A DNA stretch of 64,000 nucleotides from JANNVK01 sp031414415 (GTDB taxonomy: Bacteria > Acidobacteriota > Blastocatellia > Pyrinomonadales > Pyrinomonadaceae). The DNA is taken from positions 52,589 through 116,588 of the forward strand of contig JANNVK010000102.1 of the NCBI GenBank assembly GCA_031414415.1, in the 5' to 3' direction. Below are positions 7,390 to 16,375 of the stretch, in pieces (the stretch's first letter is position 1; each line of letters opens with the position of its first letter). Position numbers and translations under genes: made by a program. The notes under the pieces were generated by a model. It saw only the letters and a list, made by a program, of their open reading frames with translations, was not told the origin of the DNA and did no database searches.

Positions 7390-8304
7390 ATGATTTCCGT
7401 CCAGAATCTCTCAAAAACTTATCCGAGTAATTTTCGCAAACTTAAACAATTTTTGCGGTTGCCGACAAAAGAACCTGTCGAAGCGTTGAGAAACGTTTCG
7501 TTTGAGGTTGCTGATGGCGAAATCTTTGGTTTAATCGGTAAAAATGGTGCCGGAAAAACAACGCTCACGAAAATAATCGCAACATTAGTTCAGCCGACAT
7601 CAGGAAAAGTTTCGGTAAATGGGTTTGATTCGGTAAAAAATGAAGTGAAAGTCCGTTCGCTGATTGGGCTTGCAACTGCCGAAGAACGCTCGTTTTATTG
7701 GCGTTTAAATTGCGAACAAAATTTAATGTTTTTCGCGAGACTTTGCGGGTTGAGCGACAAAGATTCGCGACACCGAATTGATGAGCTTTTTGAAGAATTA
7801 GGTTTAACCGAGCTTCGAAAGCGTCGATTTTCAGACCTTTCGACCGGAAACAAACAACGGCTTGCGATTGCCCGTAGTTTGATTACAAAACCGCCGTGTT
7901 TATTGCTCGACGAACCAACTCGTTCACTTGATCCGATTGCCGCCGCAAATCTTCGCGAACTAATTTCTAATCTCAAAAACGTTTCTATCTTATTGACATC
8001 GCATAACTTAACGGAAATTGAAGAACTCTGCAATCGAGTCGCGATTATTGTTGATGGCGAGATTCGAGCGATTGGAAAACCTCAAGAATTACGCCAGCAA
8101 CACAAACAAAATCAGCATGTCATAATCAGCTTTGAACTTAATAAAAAGGTTGAGCGTTTAACTTTTACGAGAGAAGCTGAAGACACTCTTCTGGGTGAAA
8201 AAGTCAGCGAATTATTGCTCAAAGGTGCGAAAATTATAAATATTGAAACACAAAATTCGACCTTGCTGGATGTTCTCGAAAGCTACGAAACAAAGGGTTG
8301 CTGA
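7390..8304 (+). CDS. ABC transporter ATP-binding protein (ABC-2/NatA type)
   Basis: A 304-aa ATPase with Walker A GKNGAGKT (residues 50-57), the signature LSTGNKQRLAIARSL, Walker B CLLLDEPTRSLDP and switch TSHNLTEIEELC. The domain order and the C-terminal extension of about 80 residues fit the NatA/DrrA/CcmA group, which works with ABC-2 permeases in export. No such permease is adjacent: upstream is the DUF4258/zinc-finger pair and downstream an M48 peptidase. The substrate cannot be told. Confidence 0.88.
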   Translation: MISVQNLSKTYPSNFRKLKQFLRLPTKEPVEALRNVSFEVADGEIFGLIGKNGAGKTTLTKIIATLVQPTSGKVSVNGFDSVKNEVKVRSLIGLATAEERSFYWRLNCEQNLMFFARLCGLSDKDSRHRIDELFEELGLTELRKRRFSDLSTGNKQRLAIARSLITKPPCLLLDEPTRSLDPIAAANLRELISNLKNVSILLTSHNLTEIEELCNRVAIIVDGEIRAIGKPQELRQQHKQNQHVIISFELNKKVERLTFTREAEDTLLGEKVSELLLKGAKIINIETQNSTLLDVLESYETKGC

Positions 8305-8357
8305 AATTCGTTTAAGAAACTGTTATCATTTATTTAAAGGTATTTGGTTGAAATAAT

Positions 8358-9344
8358 ATGGCAAGAAAAAAAGCAGAAGATGGCTCAACAGAAGCAATAA
8401 CAACAAGCAATTTTATCCGCTGTCGGTTTTGCGGACAAAAAAACGCGGTCAAAGCCGATTACGAAAAAGACAAAACTGTTTGCGGCAAATGCAAACTTCC
8501 ATTATCAAACGCACCCCATAAAAAGTTTGCTGATTTGAGCAAACACGATTATGTGCATCCAGCTGATAGCAAAGCACTTGCGGCTTTAAAGGCAATTCCG
8601 GGCGTAGATTCAGGGCTGAAAAAATTACTCGAATTAACTGGTGAATCAGCAAGTCGCGTAGTGTTTATGGCAAGTGCTGTGAAAGTTACGCCTCAACAAT
8701 GTCCTGATTTACACGCAAAATTACAGATTGTTTGCACAACACTTGGTGTCGATATGCCGGATATGTTTGTTCAGCAAAATCCTGTGGTTAATGCTTTTAC
8801 AACCGGCGTTGAAAAGCCTCTGATTGTGCTTTGGTCGGGTTTGCTTGAGAAGTTGAATGATGAAGAAATTCTTGCGGTTATTGCACACGAAGTTGGGCAT
8901 ATTCACGCACAACACGTTTTATATTTAACTGCGGCGAGATTATTTGAAGCCTTAGCAAATGCTTCAATCGGACGATTAATTCCGGGTTCAGAAATCATTA
9001 AAGGCTTGATTGCGATTGGGATTAACAGTTCGTTGATGGCTTGGGCGAGACGTGCAGAATTATCTTGTGATCGAGCGGCTTTGTTGGTTGTTCAAGATCC
9101 GCACATTGTCGGTCGAACAATGATGAAACTGTGTGGCGGCACTTTTGCATCAAAAGTCGATTACGATCTATTTTTAGAACAAGCTCGTGAATTTGAGAAG
9201 AATTGCGATGATAATAATCTCGACAAATTTTGGGCAAATGTAATTTCTTCAGGAATGACGCATCCGTTTCCAGTTTGGAGAATTTCCGAAATTTTAAAAT
9301 GGGTTGACAGCGGAGATTATGACAGACTAATGAAAACAAAATAA
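8358..9344 (+). CDS. M48-family zinc peptidase with N-terminal zinc ribbon
   Basis: The catalytic motif HEVGH is at residues 177-181, in AVIAHEVGHIHAQH, with the third ligand probably in RRAELSCDRAAL (ExxxD), as in M48 (HtpX/Ste24-like) peptidases. The first 50 residues hold a zinc ribbon (C22, C25, C42, C45; RCRFCGQKNAV...CGKCKLPL) closely resembling the N-terminal finger of thioredoxin 2. I see no clear membrane segment or signal peptide, which is unusual because HtpX is membrane-bound. A good terminator hairpin follows at 9367. Confidence 0.82.
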   Translation: MARKKAEDGSTEAITTSNFIRCRFCGQKNAVKADYEKDKTVCGKCKLPLSNAPHKKFADLSKHDYVHPADSKALAALKAIPGVDSGLKKLLELTGESASRVVFMASAVKVTPQQCPDLHAKLQIVCTTLGVDMPDMFVQQNPVVNAFTTGVEKPLIVLWSGLLEKLNDEEILAVIAHEVGHIHAQHVLYLTAARLFEALANASIGRLIPGSEIIKGLIAIGINSSLMAWARRAELSCDRAALLVVQDPHIVGRTMMKLCGGTFASKVDYDLFLEQAREFEKNCDDNNLDKFWANVISSGMTHPFPVWRISEILKWVDSGDYDRLMKTK

Positions 9345-9366
9345 TATTGACTTTACTTAATTAGCT

Positions 9367-9402
9367 GAAGAAAGTGAGAATAGTCTCATTTTCTTCATTT
9401 TT
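9367..9402 (+). terminator. Rho-independent terminator
   Basis: A 13-bp stem, GAAGAAAGTGAGA (9367-9379) and TCTCATTTTCTTC (9384-9396), has one G-U pair and an ATAG loop. The T-rich run ATTTTTG follows. It lies 22 bp after the M48 peptidase stop. Confidence 0.75.
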
Positions 9403-9501
9403 GTTTTGTTATTTGTTTACTTCGAGGATTTTTAGCTTTATTATTACTCTTTACAAAAAGCATCCAAAATTTTTAAAAAACCTATTGTTTAGATAAGTTA
9501 A

Positions 9502-10272
9502 ATGGCAAAACGAAACGACCGATCCTTGCTCAATTATTTGAGTTCATCAAAAAATTATCTTATTCCGGTAGTTTCCCTAATCGCGATAATTTTCTTTTCA
9601 CTAGCAATTGTTTTAACTTTTGCAACCTTAGATTCAGGACAGCGTTTGTTGCTGATTATTTGCATAATTATTTTCCCAATTGTCTCGCTTTCTTTTTGTC
9701 TGTGGCTTATTTTGCGAAATTCGCGTGAGCTTTCAGTAAGTAAAAATGACGGGCAGATTATTTGGCAAAAAATGTTGCCCGAAGCTCAAAGACGAAAGTT
9801 AAATATTGAAATTACAGCACTTGCAACCGCATTAAAAATCCCAAAACAACAGCGTAGTGATTTGTGTTCGGCTTATATTGTGGCGGAAGATTTGGCTTTA
9901 CGACAAATAGAACAAGAAGTTGAACGACCAATTGTGCGACACGTAAATATTGAAGGTGCAGAGTTTGACGGAGTTTTTGTCAAACGAGATGTTGTTACTT
10001 TTATCGACACAATGTTTATGGTTTCGCCTGAAGTTTCGCCAGAAATAATTAAGAATTTGCTCAAAAAAGTTGAATTTGCCGGAAGAAAAATTGCAGATAT
10101 TCGAAAAGGTTCAAAACCGCGTTTGTTGCTTGCGATTGTCACGCAACTCGATGCCGATGCAGAAGCAAAACTTCGTTCAACTTTAATCAGCAAATTTACT
10201 TCAACACCGGTTGATGTTGATATTCGCCTGCTTGATTTTGAAAGTTTACAGCGAGTTTTTGCGGCAGATTAG
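9502..10272 (+). CDS. Membrane-anchored protein of unknown function
   Basis: A 256-aa protein I do not recognise. Two hydrophobic segments near the N-terminus (about residues 20-42 and 48-70, around SLIAIIFFSLAIVLTFATL and LLLIICIIIFPIVSLSFCLW) form a membrane hairpin. The remaining ~185 residues are soluble and cytoplasmic by the positive-inside rule. They include a helical part (LNIEITALATALKIPKQQR) and a mixed alpha/beta C-terminal part (RLLLAIVTQLDADAEAKLRS). The fabI gene begins 11 bp downstream, so it may be co-transcribed with lipid synthesis. Confidence 0.7.
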   Translation: MAKRNDRSLLNYLSSSKNYLIPVVSLIAIIFFSLAIVLTFATLDSGQRLLLIICIIIFPIVSLSFCLWLILRNSRELSVSKNDGQIIWQKMLPEAQRRKLNIEITALATALKIPKQQRSDLCSAYIVAEDLALRQIEQEVERPIVRHVNIEGAEFDGVFVKRDVVTFIDTMFMVSPEVSPEIIKNLLKKVEFAGRKIADIRKGSKPRLLLAIVTQLDADAEAKLRSTLISKFTSTPVDVDIRLLDFESLQRVFAAD

Positions 10273-10283
10273 TTTTAAAAATT

Positions 10284-11045
10284 ATGTTGAAAGATAAAGT
10301 TGGAATAATTTTAGGTGTCGCGAATCATCGTTCGATTGCGTGGGCGTGTGCGAATGCTTGTGCGGAAAATGGTGCGAGATTAGCGTTTACATATCAAGGC
10401 GAACGCATCAAGGAAAACGTTGAAAAACTCGCCGCAAAACTCGAAAATTCGCTGGTTGTTGGTTGCGATGTAACAAATCAAGATGAAGTTGAGCAATGTT
10501 TTGCGACTGTCAAAAAAGAATTTGGTCGCCTTGATTTCGTCATACATTCGATTGCTTTTGCACCTCGCGAAGCTCTCGAAGGTGAATTTCTAGACACAAC
10601 ACGCGAAGCATTTCTCACCGCATTAGACATCAGTGCTTATTCACTTGCTCAAATTTCGCGAGCGGCAGTTCCATTGATGAACGAAGGTGGAAGCATCGTC
10701 ACGATGAGTTATTATGGAGCCGAAAAAGTTGTCCAAAGTTATAATGTGATGGGCGTGGCGAAAGCAGCTTTGGAAAGTTCGACACGTTATTTAGCCGAAG
10801 ATCTCGGCAAACGAAACATCCGAGTCAACGCAATTAGTGCCGGACCAATCAATACGCTTTCGGCACGTGGCGTAAAAAATATGGGTTCGATGCTTAGTAA
10901 AATCGCCGAAAAAGCTCCGCTCAGGCGTAACGTTGAAGCCAGAGAAGTAGGAAACACAGCACTGTTTTTAGTCTCAGATTTAGCTTCGGCAATTACCGGC
11001 GAAGTAATTCACGTTGATTGCGGATACAATATAATGGGAATCTAG
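10284..11045 (+). CDS. fabI: Enoyl-[acyl-carrier-protein] reductase
   Basis: FabI makes the last reduction of each fatty-acid elongation cycle using NADH. The sequence begins with the FabI form of the nucleotide-binding motif, GVANHRSIAWACANACAENG, and has the diagnostic AFTYQGERIKENVEKLA. The catalytic residues are in SYNVMGVAKAALESSTRYLA (Tyr then Lys seven positions later), followed by IRVNAISAGPI. Its length of 253 aa is normal. It follows the unknown membrane protein by 11 bp. A repeat-rich spacer separates it from the LOG-family gene. Confidence 0.95.
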   Translation: MLKDKVGIILGVANHRSIAWACANACAENGARLAFTYQGERIKENVEKLAAKLENSLVVGCDVTNQDEVEQCFATVKKEFGRLDFVIHSIAFAPREALEGEFLDTTREAFLTALDISAYSLAQISRAAVPLMNEGGSIVTMSYYGAEKVVQSYNVMGVAKAALESSTRYLAEDLGKRNIRVNAISAGPINTLSARGVKNMGSMLSKIAEKAPLRRNVEAREVGNTALFLVSDLASAITGEVIHVDCGYNIMGI

Positions 11046-11048
11046 TAA

Positions 11049-11130
11049 AAATTTCAGATTTCAAATTTCAAATTCAAGCGAAAATCTGAAATCTGGAATC
11101 TGAAATCTGAAATCTGAAATCTGGAATTTT
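11049..11130. repeat. Intergenic heptamer array (RAATCTG) with inverted arm
   Basis: From about 11083 to 11122 the sequence consists of six tandem copies of a 7-mer, [A/G]AATCTG. The left part (11050-11075, ATTTCAGATTTCAAATTTCA...) is the reverse complement of such units, so the whole spacer can fold on itself. It fills nearly the entire gap between fabI and the next gene. No target duplication or open frame is seen. Confidence 0.75.
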
Positions 11131-11142
11131 AAATAACTAACA

Positions 11143-11862
11143 ATGTCAGAAATAAAAATAATTAGAGAACAATTACAACCAACGCACGACGAAATCTTGC
11201 TTCGTTCGCCAGACCAGAAAGATGATATTCAATCGTCTGATTCGTGGCGAGTATTTCGGATAATGGGCGAAATCGTCAATGGATTTGATTCGCTCGGTTC
11301 AATTTCGAATGGAATTTCGGTCTTCGGTTCGGCACGCACACGCGAAGACGATCCAAATTATATTGCGGCGGTTGAAACCGGAAAATTATTGGTCGAAGCA
11401 GGTTTTGCCGTAATTACTGGCGGTGGACCTGGAATAATGGAAGCTGGAAACAAAGGTGCAATTGAAGCAAAAGGAACATCGGTTGGCATCAATATCGAAC
11501 TTCCTTTCGAGCAATCGCCGAATCCTTATCAAAATAAATCGCTGACATTCAAATATTTCTTCGTTCGCAAGACAATGTTCATCAAATACAGCAATGGCTA
11601 CATAATTTTCCCAGGCGGTTTCGGGACGTTAGATGAATTATTTGAAGCATTAACGCTCATTCAAACACACAAAATCCGCAATTTTCCGGTTGTTCTTTTT
11701 AATTCGGCATATTGGCGAGGTTTGGTTCAATGGATTACTTCGACAATGCTTAACGGCAAAAATATCAACGCCGAAGATTTGTCGCTGATTCATATGACCG
11801 ATTCGCCGCAAGATGCTGTTGATTTCATCAAGAAATGTTGGGACAATGATAACGGAGGATGA
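11143..11862 (+). CDS. LOG-family protein (nucleoside 5'-monophosphate phosphoribohydrolase type)
   Basis: A 239-aa Rossmann-like protein with the two LOG motifs, GGGPGIMEAGNKGA and PGGFGTLDELFEALTLIQT. In plants and some bacteria LOG enzymes release cytokinin bases from nucleotides; related bacterial proteins cleave nucleoside monophosphates more generally. The N-terminal ~60 residues extend beyond the minimal LOG fold, as in the TIGR00730 subgroup. Its stop overlaps a possible start of the next gene, and an excellent ribosome-binding site for that gene (GGAGG, 11854-11858) lies within its last codons. Confidence 0.88.
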   Translation: MSEIKIIREQLQPTHDEILLRSPDQKDDIQSSDSWRVFRIMGEIVNGFDSLGSISNGISVFGSARTREDDPNYIAAVETGKLLVEAGFAVITGGGPGIMEAGNKGAIEAKGTSVGINIELPFEQSPNPYQNKSLTFKYFFVRKTMFIKYSNGYIIFPGGFGTLDELFEALTLIQTHKIRNFPVVLFNSAYWRGLVQWITSTMLNGKNINAEDLSLIHMTDSPQDAVDFIKKCWDNDNGG

Positions 11863-11867
11863 ATGTT

Positions 11868-12191
11868 ATGAACTCAATTTTGACAGAAATTGTCGAAAAA
11901 ACCACGAACCTGACACTCGCAGAACGAAATACGTTGATTTTGCACCTACAAAATCATTCGAGCGAAGCGGAATCGAATGGGAAAAGTAGTTTTCGTTTGC
12001 ATCCAAATACGGTTTGTGTCAAAGAAAATCACGCCAAATACCCAGGAAACTATGTTGCTCTGAAAGATGGCGAATTTATCGCATCTGGAAAAACAATCAA
12101 GGAAGCAAATGAAAAGGCGAGAAGTTTGGGAGTTGATAATCCGTTTTTGCATCGTATTTTCGATGAAGGCGAACTTCCCTTTGGCGGTTAG
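11868..12191 (+). CDS. Small conserved protein, DUF5678-like
   Basis: I place the start at ATG 11868 because GGAGG at 11854-11858 sits nine bases ahead of it; the in-frame ATG at 11859 directly follows the Shine-Dalgarno sequence and is less likely. The C-terminal half, KYPGNYVALKDGEFIASGKT followed by IKEANEKARSLGV, matches the short DUF5678 domain, which is common in small bacterial proteins of unknown role. The N-terminal half is a helix with LTLAERNTLILHLQN. It is probably translated together with the LOG gene. Confidence 0.65.
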   Translation: MNSILTEIVEKTTNLTLAERNTLILHLQNHSSEAESNGKSSFRLHPNTVCVKENHAKYPGNYVALKDGEFIASGKTIKEANEKARSLGVDNPFLHRIFDEGELPFGG

Positions 12192-12242
12192 TAAACATCT
12201 TCCTTTAAGATTCGAGAACTTTTTCTAAAAAAATAAATACGA

Positions 12243-12623
12243 ATGAGTAGTTTTTACGAAGTAATGATTGAACGACATTTTTCTTCCGCACACCAACTTC
12301 GCGGATACAAAGGAAAGTGTGAGAATTTGCATGGGCATAATTATAAGATCGAAGTTTTTGTCCGTGGCGAGGAAGTAAATAATATTGGGCTTCTTGTTGA
12401 TTTTGGTGATGTCAAAACTGCGACTGATGAAGTCGTAAAATATCTCGACCATCGAAACATCAACGAACTTCCGCCGTTTGATATAGAATTAAATACTTCC
12501 GCAGAAAATATTGCCCGATTTATTCTCGAATATATTGGATCTCGGATAAATGAAAAAGGAATTGAAGTATATAAAGTTCGTTGTTTTGAAACACCGACGA
12601 GTGTTGCCACATATCAGGTCTAA
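12243..12623 (+). CDS. queD: 6-carboxy-5,6,7,8-tetrahydropterin synthase / PTPS family
   Basis: A 126-aa T-fold enzyme. The zinc-binding His residues are H17 (FSSAHQL), H30 and H32 (ENLHGHNY), and the catalytic Cys is C26. LLVDFGDVK, LDHRNINELPPF and the closing CFETPTSVATYQ are family signatures. QueD makes the queuosine precursor from dihydroneopterin triphosphate. Homologues that make 6-pyruvoyl-tetrahydropterin look similar, so queuosine is favoured but not proven; no other que genes are in the window. Confidence 0.88.
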   Translation: MSSFYEVMIERHFSSAHQLRGYKGKCENLHGHNYKIEVFVRGEEVNNIGLLVDFGDVKTATDEVVKYLDHRNINELPPFDIELNTSAENIARFILEYIGSRINEKGIEVYKVRCFETPTSVATYQV

Positions 12624-12647
12624 ATATTTTTTGGAGTCTGTTTTTTT

Positions 12648-15323
12648 ATGAAAAAGTTGTTGTTTACGCTAGTGTTTTTTACGTTTTCGACTATGATCTT
12701 CGGTCAAACTGTTGTTTCTGGAATAGTCAAAGACCAGAATGATGCTGTTGTTACTGGTGCAAAAGTTACAATTCGCAACATCGCTTCGGCACAACGAAAC
12801 GTTGTTTTGACAAATGTTAATGGAGAATTTAGTTTTCCGACAGTTCTTACTGGAAGTTATGAAATTGTGGTTGTCGCAGTTGGTTTTTCGAAACAAAACC
12901 GAGATCTAACGGTGAATAATACTCAAGAAATCAAGATAGAAATCTCGCTTAATCTTGGTGAAGGTAATTTTACCGTAACTGCAGAAACTGGCGGCGATTT
13001 GGAAAAAGATAATGTTCCGCAAGCCGTAAACGTTATTTCGCGTGATCAAATAACTCAAAGAACAACGGCTGTTTTAGCTCAAGCAGTTGACGAAGAAGTT
13101 GGCGTTGCGTTTCAGCGAACAAGCCCAACTCTGGGTGGGATTTTTATTCGCGGACTCGCTGGGAAGAATGTCAATGTTTTTGTTGATGGAGTTCGCTATA
13201 CAAACTCGGCTCAGCGAGGTGGAATCAATACTTTTTTTAATTTGAATGAACCTTCAAACTTACAGACAATTGAAGTAATTCGTGGTCCAAGTGCGGCACA
13301 ATACGGATCAGATTCGCTCGGTGGAACCGTCTCGCTCTTGACCCGAAATGCGAGTTCTGATGGAAAAATTCACGGAGAATTTTCAGCTTCGGGATCCTCA
13401 GCTGACCGAAGCATCGGCAGCCAAGCATTTTTGAGTTTTGGTAATGACAAATTTGGTGGCTATGGAAACATTGCCGAACGGCGTGTTAATAATCTCCGAA
13501 CGGCTCAAGGAATTGAATCACACGCAGCCGTAACTCGTTTTCTCGGTTTATCTTCGAAAGTTTTAGGCAATCGCTTGCCAGATACAAGTTTCACACAATA
13601 TGGCGGTGCAATTCGCTTGAATTATGCTCTGAGCCGTGAAAATCAAGTGGTTTTTTACTATCAGAGAAATCAACAAGATGGCGGAAAACGTTGGGATCAG
13701 CTTCAAGGAGGCGATGGAAATTTGATTGCTGACTTGCGAAATTTACAAGGTGATTTCGGCTACGTTCGCTACAACAAACAGCGTTTAGGCGTTTTCGACA
13801 ATTTGAATCTTGCACTTTCATACAATGCCCAACGTGAAGAGCGAGTTAATCAAGGTGGGCAAGGAAACCCATTTGCGACAATCACACATCAATACGAACG
13901 AACCAGATCGACTGGTGGTAATTTCTTTTTTGACAAACAAATAAAACAAGCTAATTTTTTGTTTGGAGGCGATTTTTATAGTGAAAAAATTACTTCGCCA
14001 GCTTTTACGGTTGATCCGGTTTTGAATCGTTCAACGCTTTCACGACCGCGAATTCCAGATCAAGCACGTTTTCGTCATGGCGGTTTGTTCGTTCAAAACT
14101 CGCTCGAATTATTTGATGAGAAGCTCCGCGTTAGTGGGGCTTTACGTTATGGAATTGCAAGTTACCGAGCTCGGCAATCTGACTCGCCGATTGTTGCGGG
14201 GCAGCCACTTTGGCGTAATGATAGTTGGCGAGATGGAGATTGGTCTGGACGAATTGGAGCCGTTGGTCGAGTTACTAATAATTTGAAGATTGCATTCAAT
14301 TATTCTCGCGGATTTCGCTATCCGAGCATGACAGATTTAGGAACGTTGGGTTTAACAGGCGATGGCTTTGAAGTAGATTTTACATCAGCCGTTGGGCTCA
14401 ATGGTTTAGTTGGAACAACAGCTGGAATCGACGCTGTTTCCAGTGGTTTAGGAGTTTCAAAACAGCGTTCTGAACTGAGCAATAACATCGATTTTAGTCT
14501 TCGTTTTAGTCATAAACGTGTTGAAACTGATTTCACGATTTTTAGACTTGATATTAATGATTCGATCGTCAAGCAAGCATTGATTTTGCCCGCCGGAGCA
14601 GTTGGTCGGCAAATAGCTGACCAAACAATCACGAACCAACTTGCAAATGGAGTTGTATTTGTTGCGGCTTCGACGGCTCCGGTTTTGGTGCGAGCGAACT
14701 ATTCTGATGCAAAACTTTATGGTTTTGAATACGAATTAGATACAAATATTACTAATTATTTGAAGTTTCGCGGAAATTATACTTACGTAAAATCTCAAGA
14801 CAAACTAACTGGTTTGCCGCCAAATATTGAAGGCGGAACACCGCCACCAACTGGCTTTGTCAGTTTCAAATTCATTCAACCAAAATATTGGATTGAAGCA
14901 TATTCAACAATTGCGGCGAGATCAGACCGACTTTCCTCGCTTGATATTTCAGATAGAAGAACCGGAGCAACTCGTTCGCGAACTCAAATTCAAAACTATT
15001 TCCGCCGCGGTGCGTGTGTTCTTGGACTGACAAACAATCCCGGAACTTGCGGAACTTCAGGCACGACAACTCTGCTTTCTACCGGAGAAAATTTAACTCA
15101 AGTTCAAAATCGCGTTCTTGGTGTCGGAGTAAATTCGGCTCCGCTTTTCACCTATTTGCCAGGTTATGGCTTAGTTAATTTGCGTGGAAGTTTTACAGTT
15201 TCGAAGAAAGCGAGCATATTTGTCGCGTTTGAAAATATTTTTGATAAACAATACCGTAATCCTAGTTGGGGAATTGACGGAATTGGCAGAAGCCTGAATT
15301 TGCAACTCAGATTTAAGTTTTAG
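12648..15323 (+). CDS. TonB-dependent outer-membrane receptor
   Basis: An 891-aa protein. A signal peptide (about 1-20, ending TMIFGQ) precedes a carboxypeptidase-regulatory-like beta domain (about 20-105, VVSGIVKDQNDAVVTGAKVT). Next comes the plug (about 125-235, with GIFIRGLAGKNVNVFVDGVR and IEVIRGPSAAQYGSDSLGGT). A 22-strand type barrel ends in the aromatic LRFKF expected for outer-membrane insertion. KASIFVAFENIFDKQYRNPS near the end is typical of small-ligand receptors for siderophores, haem or cobalamin. It is shorter than the two Oar-like receptors at 54315-62114, and no sigma-54 promoter is found ahead of it. A GGAGT ribosome-binding site precedes the ATG. Confidence 0.92.
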   Translation: MKKLLFTLVFFTFSTMIFGQTVVSGIVKDQNDAVVTGAKVTIRNIASAQRNVVLTNVNGEFSFPTVLTGSYEIVVVAVGFSKQNRDLTVNNTQEIKIEISLNLGEGNFTVTAETGGDLEKDNVPQAVNVISRDQITQRTTAVLAQAVDEEVGVAFQRTSPTLGGIFIRGLAGKNVNVFVDGVRYTNSAQRGGINTFFNLNEPSNLQTIEVIRGPSAAQYGSDSLGGTVSLLTRNASSDGKIHGEFSASGSSADRSIGSQAFLSFGNDKFGGYGNIAERRVNNLRTAQGIESHAAVTRFLGLSSKVLGNRLPDTSFTQYGGAIRLNYALSRENQVVFYYQRNQQDGGKRWDQLQGGDGNLIADLRNLQGDFGYVRYNKQRLGVFDNLNLALSYNAQREERVNQGGQGNPFATITHQYERTRSTGGNFFFDKQIKQANFLFGGDFYSEKITSPAFTVDPVLNRSTLSRPRIPDQARFRHGGLFVQNSLELFDEKLRVSGALRYGIASYRARQSDSPIVAGQPLWRNDSWRDGDWSGRIGAVGRVTNNLKIAFNYSRGFRYPSMTDLGTLGLTGDGFEVDFTSAVGLNGLVGTTAGIDAVSSGLGVSKQRSELSNNIDFSLRFSHKRVETDFTIFRLDINDSIVKQALILPAGAVGRQIADQTITNQLANGVVFVAASTAPVLVRANYSDAKLYGFEYELDTNITNYLKFRGNYTYVKSQDKLTGLPPNIEGGTPPPTGFVSFKFIQPKYWIEAYSTIAARSDRLSSLDISDRRTGATRSRTQIQNYFRRGACVLGLTNNPGTCGTSGTTTLLSTGENLTQVQNRVLGVGVNSAPLFTYLPGYGLVNLRGSFTVSKKASIFVAFENIFDKQYRNPSWGIDGIGRSLNLQLRFKF

Positions 15324-15667
15324 TAATTTCGATGTATTTGAGCTTAATTTTTAATACTTACTCTATTTTTTTAAATGATTACGTCACTTTTTTCTTCACA
15401 TTTTTGCGAAATGCTTTTATTATTTTGACAAAATTAAGAACAAAACGTCATTAATTCTCAAAAAAAACTATATACATTTTAAATCAAGTTTGTTAGTTTA
15501 GATGTAGTGGTATTTTCAATCGCAAATCTTGCTAAATTCAATTATTAATCAATTCCAAAAAAAAACAGACCGCTAAAAGTTTAATCCAAACATAATTTTC
15601 CCCTGAAGTTATCAACTTTATTCATAGTTAAGTGAACAATTCTACCCATTTCAAAAAAAGGAAAAAA
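15324..15667. other. Non-coding spacer with no recognised element
   Basis: About 340 bp of AT-rich sequence between the receptor gene and the small beta-barrel gene. I find no open frame with coding character, no clear terminator hairpin and no RNA gene. The last bases hold the ribosome-binding site AAAGGA ahead of ATG 15668. Confidence 0.6.
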
Positions 15668-16357
15668 ATGTTAAAGCTACCAATTTCTTTGCTAGTTGCG
15701 GTTCTTTTTCTCACTTGCTCAATTTTTGCACAATCATCCACAACCGATACTGTGTCGGAATCACAAAAATATCTTGAAATAAACCTTTGGTCAGGTGTTC
15801 AAAATCATCGAAATGGTGGACAACAAATCTATGGCGGTAGATTTTCTTACGGGCTTACCAAAAAAGTAGAAATTGGTTTAAACGCATCATTTAGTAATCC
15901 AAATGATGCAGAGTTTCCACCCGAGATTCAGCCAAATGCGAAATGGAAAGTTTATGAAAACGAGAAACGACGAGTTGCGGTCGCTGGTGGAATAATTGGT
16001 TTTATTCCAATTGCCAAGAGAGCGGGAACTGACTCCTTTGCAATGGTTTACGGTAATGTTAGCAAACAGTTTACGCAGTTAAAATCTGCAAGATTTACCA
16101 TTGGAGTTTACGGGTTGGTCGGTAGAAACAAAGATTTTGGAACAAAAAAAGGTTTAAATTTTAACTACGAACAACCGCTCACAAAGAAAGTAAGTTTTTC
16201 TACTCAATGGGTTACAGGCAAAAATCGCTTTGGTTACGTGACACCTGGTTTTAGCATCGCAATGCCAAAAAATAGTAGCTTATTTGTCGGATATAGCGTT
16301 GGTAATTACGATTACGACAACCACGGTCCATATATTTCTTACAGTTTCAGTCGCTAG
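15668..16357 (+). CDS. Secreted, probable outer-membrane beta-barrel protein of unknown function
   Basis: I prefer ATG 15668 over the upstream GTG at 15632 because a purine-rich AAAAAGGAAAAAA precedes it and the protein then starts directly with a signal peptide (MLKLPISLLVAVLFLTCSIFAQ). The mature part, about 208 aa, is a series of alternating amphipathic strands (KYLEINLWSGVQNH, GGRFSYGLTKKVEIGLNASF, SRFTIG-like repeats). It closes with strand GPYISYSFSR, as in porin-like barrels. The sensor kinase gene starts 18 bp later, so it may belong to that operon. Confidence 0.65.
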   Translation: MLKLPISLLVAVLFLTCSIFAQSSTTDTVSESQKYLEINLWSGVQNHRNGGQQIYGGRFSYGLTKKVEIGLNASFSNPNDAEFPPEIQPNAKWKVYENEKRRVAVAGGIIGFIPIAKRAGTDSFAMVYGNVSKQFTQLKSARFTIGVYGLVGRNKDFGTKKGLNFNYEQPLTKKVSFSTQWVTGKNRFGYVTPGFSIAMPKNSSLFVGYSVGNYDYDNHGPYISYSFSR

Positions 16358-16375
16358 TTTATAAAATCACAAATT

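Noticed and set aside
9139..9155. GGCACTTTTGCA within the M48 gene as a sigma-54 site
   Set aside because: The spacing between the GG and GC elements is too short, and it lies inside a coding region.
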